In this document: piece by piece, positions 10,921 through 19,640 of the stretch
Position numbering within the stretch: the first letter of the stretch is position 1
How the letters are laid out: every line of letters starts with the position of its first letter
Origin: Charina bottae
Taxonomy: Eukaryota > Chordata > Lepidosauria > Squamata > Charinaidae
NCBI GenBank assembly: GCA_023362775.1
Contig: JALMGJ010000002.1
Span: 110,544,981-110,608,980, forward strand
Direction: 5' to 3'
DNA: 64,000 nucleotides
Notes under the pieces: model-generated
Told to the model about the DNA's origin: nothing
The model's input: the letters and a program-made list of their open reading frames with translations, nothing else
Database searches by the model: none
Program-made: the position numbers and the translations under genes

Positions 10921-13440
10921 CTGGCTGCTAAATACCCCATACTAAAAGCATCCCATACTAAATGCTCCATGACTGGCAAAGTGTTATTTCCTTCAAATGC
11001 TTCGCCCTTTTTTCTCCACATGTCATTGGTGATCACTCGTAGCCGAGTAAGATTGTCTTCCAAAGGTAAAATTTTAACAGTGGATCTGTAAGTGGCTATA
11101 AAGGCCAATTCTGGATCCGCACAACCTCCCACAGTGAGGGCATAGGTTTCCGGGTGGGAGACGGTCATGATGAGGGTTTGCCTGACGTGCCTTCCTTTTA
11201 GCTCTTTTCTCCCTTTCGCCCTGTACTCGCGCTTCTTCAAAGTCCATAGCGCCATTAATAAAGGCTGACCTCCAATTGAAACGCTCATGAGTTAGGGCTT
11301 CCCAGTTCTCAATGCTGATATTACATTTTTTTAAATTAGCTTTGAGAGTGTCTTTGAATCTCTTTTGCTGTCCACCAATATTCCGTTTTCCATTCTTAAG
11401 TTGGGAGTAAAGTAGCTGCTTTGGAAGACGATGGTCAGGCATTTGAACAACATGACCGGTCCAGCGAAGTTGATGTTGGATGATCATTGTTTCAATGCTG
11501 GTGGTTTTCGCTTCTTCTAATACGCTAACATTAGTCCGCCTATCTTCCCAAGTAATTTGCAGAATTTTTCAGAGGCAGCGTTGATGGAATCTTTCAAGAA
11601 GTTGGAGATGGCGTTTGTAGAGGGTCCATGTTTCACAGGCATACAGAAGGGTTGGTAGTACAATGGCTTTGTAAACAAGCATTTTGGTCTCCCTGCGAAT
11701 GTCCCGATCCTCAAACACTCTACGCTTCATTCGGGAGAAAGCTACACTCGCAGAGCTCAGGCGATGCTGAATTTCAGCGTCGATGTCGGCTTTTGTAGAT
11801 AGATGGCTGCCGAGATAAGAAAAGTGGCTGACATTTTCTAGTGACACACCTTTAAGCTGGATTGATGGCGCTGCAGAGGGATTGGTTCGAACTTGCTGGT
11901 AAAGCACTTTGGTTTTTTTAATGTTAATCGAGAGGCCAAACTTTTCATATACTTCTGCAAAGATGTTTAGGATAGTTTGAAGATCTTCCTTGGAGTGTGC
12001 ACAGACTACGTTATCATCAGCATATTGAAGTTCTATAACAGAAGTTGTAATTACCTTATTTTTTGCTTTCAGCCTACTAAGATTAAAAAGCTTTCCATCT
12101 GTTCAATATATAATTTCTACACCAGTAGGAAGTTTCTCTTCAACAAGGTGTATAATCATAGTGATGAAGATAGCGAATAAGGTTGGAGCAATAACACATC
12201 CCTGTTTAATGCCGGATTCCACTTTAAATGGATCGCTTTGAGAGCCATTGTTATTCAGGATTGTTGCCATCATTTTGTCATGGAGTAGCCGCAAGATGTT
12301 CACAAATTTATCAGGGCATCCGATTTTCAGAAGGATGGTCCAGAGAGCAGTACGATTTACAGTATCAAAAGCTTTAGTCAGATCAATAAACGCCATGTAC
12401 AGAGGGCGGTTTTGCTCCTTGCATTTTTCTTGAAGCTGTCGTGCAGTGAAGATCATATCCACTGTTCCCCTAGAAGGGCGGAAGCCATTTTGCGTTTCAG
12501 GGAGGATGTCTTCTGATACAGATAGGAGACGGTTTGCGATGATCTTTGCCAGGATTTTGCCTGCTGTGGCTAGAAGGGAGATGCCTCAATAGTTTCCACA
12601 GTCTGTTCTATCACCCTTTTTAAAGAGAGTGATAATTATGGCATCCCTAGAGTCTGCTGGAATCTCCTCCCTCATCCAGGTTTTTTCGATGAGCTTATGA
12701 AGTTGTTGTGTAAGTTCAGGCCTGCCTTCTTTAAAGACTTCAGCAGGAATCCCATCAGGTCCACTAGCTTTGTTATTTTTCATTTGTTTAGTGGCTTTAC
12801 TGACTTCCTCCAAACTAGGGGGTACTGCAAGCTCATTTCTTATTTGTTTTTGCGGGATTTGCAAGACGACTTCATCAGCCACCGTAGAGTGACAATTAAG
12901 GAGATTGTGGTAATGCTCTTTCCAGCGCAGTGCAATAGACTCTTTGTCCTTTAGAAGTTTAGCACCATCTACTGAGCGTAAGGGATTTGTACCATGGTTT
13001 GTTGGTCCATAGATGGCCTTTATGGCATTAAAAAAGCCCCGTGCATCATGAGCATCTGCAAAATGTTGGGTTTCTTGGGCTTTTTTTATCCACCATATGT
13101 TCTTAAGTTCTCTAGTTCTTCTTTGGACTTCTGCCTTTGCACTGGCGTAGATTTTTTTCTTAACGGCACAGTTAATATCTTTTTGCCATATCTGGAAGGC
13201 TTTCCTTTTCTTGTCAATATGTTCAATCTCACTATCAATAATATCACAATCTCACTCTCCACATGTATCTTATGTGGTTGTGGCCAAACAGTTCAATTTT
13301 TGTTTCCTCAGTCCAACACTCTCTTGTTTTCTTTTCCATCCTTTAGAGGATGACTTTCATGCTGAGGTCAGAGAAGTTTTCCTTCTGAGAATTCTCCCAT
13401 GCAGAGCATTGTTGTATAAGCAACACTGGATTGCAGATAT
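10921..13440 (-). mobile_element. Non-LTR retrotransposon (LINE), long decayed copy, clade uncertain
   Basis: The minus strand encodes an ordered reverse-transcriptase protein. It has a lysine-rich upstream region (~13200-12890), KNNKASGPDGIPAEVF (~12750), AFIDLTKAFDTVNR (~12380), GIKQGCVIAPTLFAIF (~12200), the catalytic YADD block (~12015) and a C-terminal C2H2-type finger CPHCGRLCGSRIGL (~11120). The 3' boundary is uncertain, near 10921-11030. I do not assign a clade. The C-terminal finger and the ACETWTL thumb region distinguish it from the L2, L1 and BovB copies here. Confidence 0.85.
11074..13200 (-). pseudogene. LINE ORF2 (reverse transcriptase), single frame with three TGA stops
   Basis: The segments 12586-12882, 12103-12462, 11569-11907 and 11074-11487 all lie in the same reading frame, and the intervening sequence reads through in that frame too. 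There are no frameshifts over about 1.8 kb. Three in-frame stops break it, near 12584, 12100 and 11567. All three are TGA, at places where the context suggests arginine CGA. The fourth stop, after the zinc finger, is probably the true terminator. The reverse-transcriptase signature and the YADD catalytic pair are present, but the protein cannot be made as one chain. No AP endonuclease domain was identified upstream. Confidence 0.85.
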
Positions 13441-14559
13441 GTAGACATCTACTCAATGTCAGTTAAACTTTTTGAGAAGTTGTTTGCACTGAATTTTGGG
13501 TTCAGTTTTGCAGATCTGATCAAGTTGGGGGCAAAGGTGGCAGAGATTTTTCTTCAACCTCCAAATATTACCTTGATTTCAATAGTTCTATTAACTTCAA
13601 TTTCTTATGAGTATTTCTCACCATTGAAATTACTAGCTGGAAGCATTCAGAGACTTTTTTAAAAGACTTGTTCTGTAAGAATGAATTATCTTCATTTTAA
13701 AATGCTCAGTCAACTGCTTAGAGGAGCCCATGTTTGTTGAAACTAGACAGAACAATCACCACAAACTGCAAGAATGAGAATCTGTTTGCCTATAACTGTC
13801 TTCATCAGGCTAACTGTAGGTATAATCAGTCCATCAAATTTTGGGGTCTTGCCAACAACTTTACAGTAATAAAGAAAGGAAGGGAGAAAGGAAATATTAC
13901 TAAATCAATTGGGTTTCCAAAATCCATACCTGCCATATTCATTGTACTACATAGCACTTACTACATAATACTGCATAAATAGTAAGCAGTCATTCAAGTT
14001 TGCAGGAAGATGTCATGTTTAAATTTGTAGAATTTGTCTCCGCTTTTGTTCATGTAGAGATTCATTAAAAGATAAAATGTGTGTGTTATATATCTATCAA
14101 TATCAATATATAAAATAAATATGTGGATTAGTGCTAGCCACTGGCCATTGAATTGGAGTAGTTTCCTATAAGCTATAGATTGGCCCTGGATGCTTCCAAC
14201 TTACCCTTTGATATTCTTTATTCACCTGTGTTTGAATTCTGATTAATTAATGTTGAATTTTGAACTGACTGATGTGAGGGAGTGTGAACCAGACTTAATA
14301 TTCAGAATAATGAATACTTGTAAAATGTCATGGATAAATTCTTCATTTGCTTTTCAGTCTATAACCATATAATATTCCAACATCATGTCAGGGTATACCA
14401 AAGAATAGAAGAATTTTACTGTGTGAATAATGAAACGACAAGGCAAAATTACACAGCTAGGTATGATGAGTAATTAGCTCAGAAGGTCTATGAGAGCCAA
14501 TTGCTAACACCTGAATTGTTACTAAAAAAAACACTCTAAGTTACTCAGCACACAATAAT
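13441..14559. other. AT-rich intronic DNA, nothing recognised
   Basis: No recognisable protein or repeat signature. Its left edge may hold a little more of the LINE 5' side. Confidence 0.5.
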
Positions 14560-15060
14560 GTATATAAGCAGTGCAAGATAAATGTATCTTTTGGCTGGGT
14601 GTTGTAGGAGTTGCTTGATAGTACTGTTGTGTAAATCTTTAACAAGATGAAAATGAACATCAATGTGTTTTGTTCTATTTCTGGATCCTTCTGATAGAGC
14701 TAAGTGAATGCACACCTGGTTGTCTTCATAAATTGTTACAGGCTGGTTTAAAATGACTCCAGTGTCTTGCAATAATTGTGTAAACCAGACAATCTCATTA
14801 CACAGTTGTGCCAATGCATAAAATTCAGCTTCAGCCATGCTGATAGCTACTATTGTTTGTTTTCTGGAATACCATGCAATAGTTGACTCAGCAAATTTAA
14901 TTACAGTCCCAGAAGTAGACTTTCTATCACTGAGATCCCCAGCCCAATCTGAATCACACCAGCATTCTAATTTTTCCTCTGTTTCTGTAGCAGACAATCT
15001 TAAACAATAATCGTTGGTACCCTGTAAATACCAAAAAAGTATTTTTAATCCAGATTTTGC
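14560..15060 (-). mobile_element. Ty1/copia retrotransposon fragment: RNase H domain
   Basis: A minus-strand frame reads through copia RNase H. Blocks are YLQGTNDYCLRLSATE, the hallmark CDSDWAGDLSDRKSTSG, AEAEFYALAQLCNE and NRTKHIDVHFHLVKDL. The aspartates of DSDWAGD and the glutamate of AEAEF match the family's catalytic positions. Both ends are cut: reverse transcriptase is missing upstream and the ADVMTKPL-type end is missing downstream. The copia element at 16719-18904 lacks this domain, but its LTR lies between them, so this is a separate copy. Confidence 0.85.
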
Positions 15061-15105
15061 AACAGATGTGGGATTGTGGAGTCCTTGGTGCTCTCTGAGC
15101 CTTGT

Positions 15106-15165
15106 TGTTTTCTTGCAGACGTTACATTGCCAGGCTAGGCAACATCTTCAGTGCGAAAAGGGAGT
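15106..15165 (-). ncRNA. Hammerhead-ribozyme-like motif in Penelope terminal repeat (damaged)
   Basis: On the minus strand it reads CTGAAGA, a short GTTGCC/GGCAAT stem, then GTAAC and GTC. The conserved GAAA of the hammerhead core is GTAA here, so self-cleavage is unlikely. Confidence 0.4.
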
Positions 15166-15605
15166 GGAACTTGCTCTCTGTTTATATACCCTGGCATGTC
15201 CTGCCTGTGTTGGTGGGGGTGTTGTACTCTCCTTGGTAGTACTTTGACTGGGTTGTTGTTTACTGCTTGGTTGATTGACAGAGTTAATAGTTCCTTGATT
15301 AGGGTCTATTGTGTTGTTTGATTGCTCCTCTGCTGCTAATCTTGCTGTTAATCTTTGCATATCTTTTAGTTGATTGCTGGCCAAGGGGTGTTATGGTCTT
15401 CTGGCTTTTCTATTGTCTCTTATGAATGGTATGTAAATGTTGTTTATCTCTATGTGTCTATTGATGGCTGCTTTGTCTGAGTGCCAAGCTTCCAGGAATT
15501 CTCTAGCATTTTTGGATCTGGCTTGGTTTAATATGCTCTCAGTTTCCCAGTTGAAAGTATGGTTAAGTCTGTCTATGTGTTGTGAGATTAAGGAGTTTTC
15601 ATCAT

Positions 15606-15668
15606 TTATTTATTTTATTATTTCAATTTATTCCCCACCCATCTCCCTTGCAAGGGACTCTGGGCGGG
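15606..15668 (-). mobile_element. 63-base L2 3' tail inserted in the Penelope fragment
   Basis: Comparison with the uninterrupted Penelope copy near 31230 places the insertion precisely. The 4 bases TCAT are repeated on both sides (15602-15605 and 15669-15672). The insert reads, on the minus strand, CCCGCCCAGAGTCC, then GGGAGATGGGTGG, then an AATAAATAAA tail. This is only the extreme 3' end of the L2 family seen elsewhere. Confidence 0.85.
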
Positions 15669-15880
15669 TCATGTCTTCTGACTGCTAGTTGGTGTTCATG
15701 GATGCGTTCTGCTAGTCTTCTGCCGGTCTGTCCTACATAGTGGCTGTTACAGTCCTTACACTGTATGTTGTAGATAACTCCTGTTTTTTCTTATTGGGCT
15801 ACTGGGTCTTTTGGTTTACTTATGATGTTCTGAAGGGTTTTGGTTGGTTTGTGTGCTATGGTGATGCCATGTGGTTGTAT

Positions 15881-16361
15881 GTAAACAACAACCAGTCAAG
15901 TTGTAAGCCCTTATCTTAATGCTGTAAGATAAGCATTATCTTATTTGAGATGTAGAATTGATAATAGGTATATGAAGGACACTACAGTGTAGAGGAAAAT
16001 ACAGTATAAAACCATTAGAATGTTAAAAATAAATAAAACAGATCAGAGTAGAAAAATATCAAAGAATGTAATAGTGTATTTTGGCATTATTATAGAGTTT
16101 GTTTTGTGAACTAAGAGAAATAATTGAAAAATATTTTGTAAATTTGTTATATAATAGTGCTTTCAGACAATTTCCAGTTTCTATAAATGTTCATGGCCAA
16201 AAGGTTCTCCACAACAATTGGAAGGTTAAATGCTGTTAAGCAAAATTATGTTAACATTTAGAACCTTGAGCATTAACTATGTTATTTACTCCAAAAAGGG
16301 TGAAGTTATGTATTTGGATAATCCCTTATATTTTTAATTGATAAAATCAGTTTCCGCAATA
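15881..16361. other. AT-rich intronic DNA, nothing recognised
   Basis: No coding or repeat signature was found between the Penelope fragment and the RTE LINE 3' end. Confidence 0.5.
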
Positions 16362-16718
16362 GTTTGATTGATTATGTGCCATCAAGTCATTGTCAACTCT
16401 TAGCAAGCACATAGATAGATTTTCTCCATAAAAAAAAATCTGTCCCTAACCTGTTCTTTCAGGACTTTCCACTGTAACTGAGTCCATCCACCTTGCTGCT
16501 AGTCATCCTCTTCTTCTCTTTCCCTCCACCTTTCCCAGGATTAGAGCCTTCACTAGAGAGCTAGGTCTTTGCATGTGTCTGAAGTAGGATAATTTGAGCC
16601 TGGTCATTTGTGCCTCGAGTGAGTTGATTTGTTTGATGATCTATTTTTTTGTTTTCTTGGCTGTCCATGGTATTCTCAGGAGTCTTCTCCAACAACAAAG
16701 TTCTAAGGCATCTATATC
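16362..16718 (-). mobile_element. RTE/BovB-clade LINE, 3' part (left half of a split copy)
   Basis: On the minus strand this begins inside the reverse-transcriptase C-terminal region (LRTLLLEKTPENTMDSQEN, a shifted reading of the conserved ELCCWRRLLRIPWTA stretch). It ends with a 3' UTR containing ATGGCACATAATCAATC. It is the continuation of 18905-19640; the copia element between them was inserted later. Bases 16714-16718 (ATATC) are the left target duplication. Confidence 0.8.
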
Positions 16719-17172
16719 TGTCAGAGGGAGCGCGCGGAGATGGAGCGGCCTGCCTCTCTCCTAGGCACCAGTGATCCACGTACTATGCAGTAAATAGACT
16801 CCAAACAGAAGTTATATCAAATATCCTATTTACTTTATATACATACGTATTTACAGATCACTTCCACAAGTAACAAATGATACACCATCAACGATACAGC
16901 TTTCACGAGGTAAAATGGGAATAAAATGGAATACAGAATGTCTGCATATATAGTGAACCTGACCAATCACATTATAGGTCACTCTCGTTATTCACCACAC
17001 CCAACCTAACTCTGAGCACCTGTTGTTATGAGTCATACATGACACATCATTCCTACAACAATGGCTGCTAATTGGGTGACTGTGCAGAATATTTCACCTT
17101 TTACCTAGAAATCAAGCCTCTCTGTATAATTTATATCTAGAAGTAAATTCCTGGGTTTATCAAACCCCAACA
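16719..17172 (-). repeat. copia 3' LTR (454 bases, complete)
   Basis: On the minus strand it starts TGTTGGGGTTTGATAAACCC and ends CCCTCTGACA. Bases 16963-17172 match the partial 5' LTR over 210 bases. Confidence 0.92.
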
Positions 17173-17184
17173 CCCCTTCAATTT
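17173..17184 (-). other. copia polypurine tract
   Basis: The minus-strand AAATTGAAGGGG directly abuts the 3' LTR start TGTTGGGG. This is the expected plus-strand primer site of an LTR retrotransposon. Confidence 0.85.
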
Positions 17185-17317
17185 ACAATAGATATTACAT
17201 TCAATTGTACAGAATAGAAGACATACACATTTGAGATATACACATCCTATGTCTATCTATGCTTAGAGGCTTTGTCATCACATCTGCTACATTACACTCA
17301 GATGGACAATATTGCAA

Positions 17318-17422
17318 ATCTATACAATACAATACAATACAATACAATACAATACAATACAATACAATACAATACAATAACAATACAATACAATACAATA
17401 CAATACAATACAATACAATACA
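17318..17422. repeat. (AATAC)n microsatellite inside the copia element
   Basis: About 20 pentamer units with one interruption (AATAACAATAC) near 17378. It lies where RNase H would be expected. The long frame on either strand here is an artefact of the repeat, although the flanking codons on the minus strand (PSECNVADVMTKPL, ~17250) are the genuine C-terminus of copia pol. Confidence 0.95.
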
Positions 17423-17531
17423 CTTCCAATTATTGACTGATCACATATTCTTGATCACATGAAGGTTGTTCATCGTCTCCAGTCTCTGTCATGACAAAAT
17501 CTGTTGTCATCGGGGTAGAAACTTCTTTACA

Positions 17532-18695
17532 CTATTCCATATTGTTCTCTCTTAGCAGTGCGTCAATCTTCTTCCGCTGCTCTAGAACATAACCCCCATC
17601 AACCTTCTGAATACCCATGCCTAGGTAATTCTTAATTTCTCCCAGATCTTTGACATCAAAGTGCTGTTTCAGATTTTCAGTAAATTCTATTACCCTGCTT
17701 TGATCTTTCGCTATAAGACACAAATCGTCTACAAAAATCAAAAGCAAAATCTGTTCAGCATTTTCACATTGCTTTACATACAGACATGGGTCAGCTATAC
17801 TACACTTGAATCCCATTCTTTGTAATTCCTTATCTAACCTAAGATTCCAGCAACGTGCCGACTGCTTGAGTCCATACAATGCTTTCTGCAACTTGTATAC
17901 CCTTCCTGCAATCTTTGATTCATAACCTGGGGCTTCAATCATATAGATCTCTTCATTCAAATCAGCATGCAAATATGCTGTTGTGATATCATAATGCTGT
18001 ACTGCACAATTCCCAGCTGCTGCCATTGCTAAGGCAAACCTAAATGTCTCCCCTCTTAGCGTTGGTGCAAAAACCTCATCATAAGTCTGATTCTTTATCT
18101 GGGAAAATCCTTGTGCTACCAACCTAGCCTTATACTGAATATCACCATTCACTAAGGTTTTCTGCTTATACACCCATCTACAGCCTACTGCTCTATACCC
18201 CTCAGGCAGCCTAGTAGATTTGAAAACCTTATGAGAATTAATGGCTTTCATTTCCACATCCATAGCAGCTTTCCATCTACTCTGCTCGGGTTGTGGCGAC
18301 TCCAATACGTCCCTGTAATTACGAGGTTCATAATCAATAAAACACACTTTTACATCACCTGGTGTATAACGTTGAGGTGGTATGCCCTTGTTAACTCTCT
18401 CAGATCTATGCAATACTGTAGTATCCTGCATCATTGGCACACTAGGAGTTAATTCCTCTTCCTTCTTAATCACATCAGTGGACTCTCTCCGCTCTGAAAA
18501 CTCAAAATGTCCCTGACTAGGAAGATATACCTCACTACTCCCGTGTAATCTCTGCCAATTGCTGTGCTCACTAAAACTTGCTGATCTAGAAATAACAACT
18601 TTCCTGCCATCAGTGAACCTATATCCCTTGGTCCCTGGCTCATACCCCACAAACGTCAGCTTCTGTGCTTTTGCCTGTCCTTTCCTACGTACCTC
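17532..18695 (-). pseudogene. copia pol fragment: integrase C-terminus and reverse transcriptase
   Basis: An uninterrupted minus-strand frame of about 388 codons. Residues ~13-45 carry the integrase C-terminal FVGYEPGTKGYRF block. The reverse transcriptase spans ~150-380, with CRWVYKQK, the first catalytic aspartate in YDITTAYLHAD (~236-246), LYGLKQSARCWN (~274-285), the catalytic FVDDLCLI (~322-329) and the DLGEIKNYLGM thumb block. The apparent first codon is TTG, created where pol joins LTR sequence, so it is not a true start. The C-terminal ADVMTKPL block survives near 17250, but RNase H is absent. Confidence 0.93.
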
Positions 18696-18904
18696 CAATC
18701 ACATTATAGGTCACTCTTGTTATTCACCACACCCAACCTAACTATGAGCACCTGTTGTTATGAGTCACACATGACACATCATTCCTACAACAATGGCTGC
18801 TAATTGGGTGACTGTGCAGAATATTTCACCTTTTACCTAGAAATCAAGCCTCTCTGTATAATTTATATCTAGAAGTAAATTCCTGGGTTTATCAAACCCC
18901 AACA
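18695..18904 (-). repeat. copia 5' LTR, truncated
   Basis: 210 bases matching 16963-17172. The remaining 244 bases of the LTR, and the element's gag-to-integrase part, are deleted. The LTR joins pol directly at 18694/18695. Confidence 0.92.
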
Positions 18905-19640
18905 ATATCTTTCTATCCTGCTTCTTCAAAGTCCACGTTGTGCTTCCATAGTGTGTCACAGGGAATACCATGGCTTGTACGATTCTGATCTTTGTAGGTA
19001 TAAACACATCATAGCATTTGAATATCTTTTTCAAGGCCTTAATTGTTGCTCTACCAAGTGCTAGTCTATGGCATATTTCTTGACTACTTGTTCCTTTATT
19101 GTTGACGGTTGATCCTAAGAAGCAGAAGTTATCTACCACTTTGATATCTTCATTGTCAATTCTAAGGCTGGTTATTATGCCTGTTATCATTAGTTTGGTT
19201 GTCTTTATATTTAATTTTAGTCCCATTTTCTCACTATGCTCCTTGTCTTTTATTACTAGAGCTTGCAGATCCTTTGCATTTTTGGCTATGAGTGTCATCA
19301 GCATTGTGCAGGTTACTGATGTTTCTTCCAGTTTTAAAACCCACTCATCTTCTTCCAATCCAGCTTCCGTTAATGGATATGGATATGGATATGGATATGG
19401 AGAGAGAGAATAAGGGGAGATTATATAACCCTGTCTCACTCCTTTGCCAACTTGGAGCTAATCTGTTTCACCACGTTCTTTGCATACTGTGGCTTCCTGA
19501 TATGTACATAGTTTCCTCATGAGGACAATGAGATGTTCTGGGATTTCCACTTTTCTAAGCATATTCTACAGCTTGACATGATCAACACAAACAAAGGCCT
19601 TTTATTTGTTTACCAGAGTTTTATTCCATGTGGATCTTTA
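18905..19640 (-). mobile_element. RTE/BovB-clade LINE, reverse-transcriptase part (right half of a split copy)
   Basis: The minus strand encodes reverse transcriptase in order: VDHVKL, KGVRQGYIISP, then HSEKMGLKLNIKTTKLM, CFLGSTVN, ALGRATIKALKKIFKC, IRIVQAMVFPVTHYG and WTLKKQDRKI. The normal YADD region is disrupted by a hexamer repeat (19374-19401). A stop lies before VGKGVRQG. The sequence resumes across the copia element at 16718. Confidence 0.87.
19374..19401. repeat. (GGATAT)n hexamer repeat in the RTE LINE
   Basis: Four to five units. On the minus strand they read as repeated Pro-Tyr in the reverse-transcriptase region, so the expansion postdates loss of function. Confidence 0.9.

Larger units (their letters stand above)
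15075..15880 (-). mobile_element. Penelope-like element fragment (GIY-YIG region and terminal repeat)
   Basis: The reverse complement matches the Penelope copy at 30447-31757 over its endonuclease region, downstream spacer and terminal repeat. On the minus strand it encodes the GVIYNIQCKDC and HYVGQ blocks. A TAA stop replaces a GAA codon upstream of that motif, and a 63-base L2 tail is inserted at 15606-15668. It is 5'-truncated near 15880. It starts within about 15 bases of the copia RNase H fragment. Confidence 0.85.
16719..18904 (-). mobile_element. Ty1/copia LTR retrotransposon, internally deleted, nested in an RTE LINE
   Basis: The element has a full 3' LTR (16719-17172), a purine tract next to it, part of pol, and a truncated 5' LTR (18695-18904). 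The outer ends are TG...CA, and the 5-base duplication ATATC flanks them at 16714-16718 and 18905-18909. Gag, protease, most of integrase, RNase H and the first part of the 5' LTR (minus-strand sense: its 3' portion) are missing. The two LTRs share 210 aligned bases with three differences by eye, so the copy is fairly recent. Confidence 0.93.

Noticed and set aside
11074..11487. Host zinc-finger gene
   Set aside because: The single finger is at the end of a frame that continues a LINE reverse transcriptase.
14560..17172. RNase H fragment as the missing part of the copia element at 16719
   Set aside because: The element's complete 3' LTR lies between them, so they are separate copies.
17201..17462. 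Open frames on both strands made of repeated residues
   Set aside because: They are translations of the (AATAC)n tract; only the flanking ADVMTKPL block is real copia sequence.
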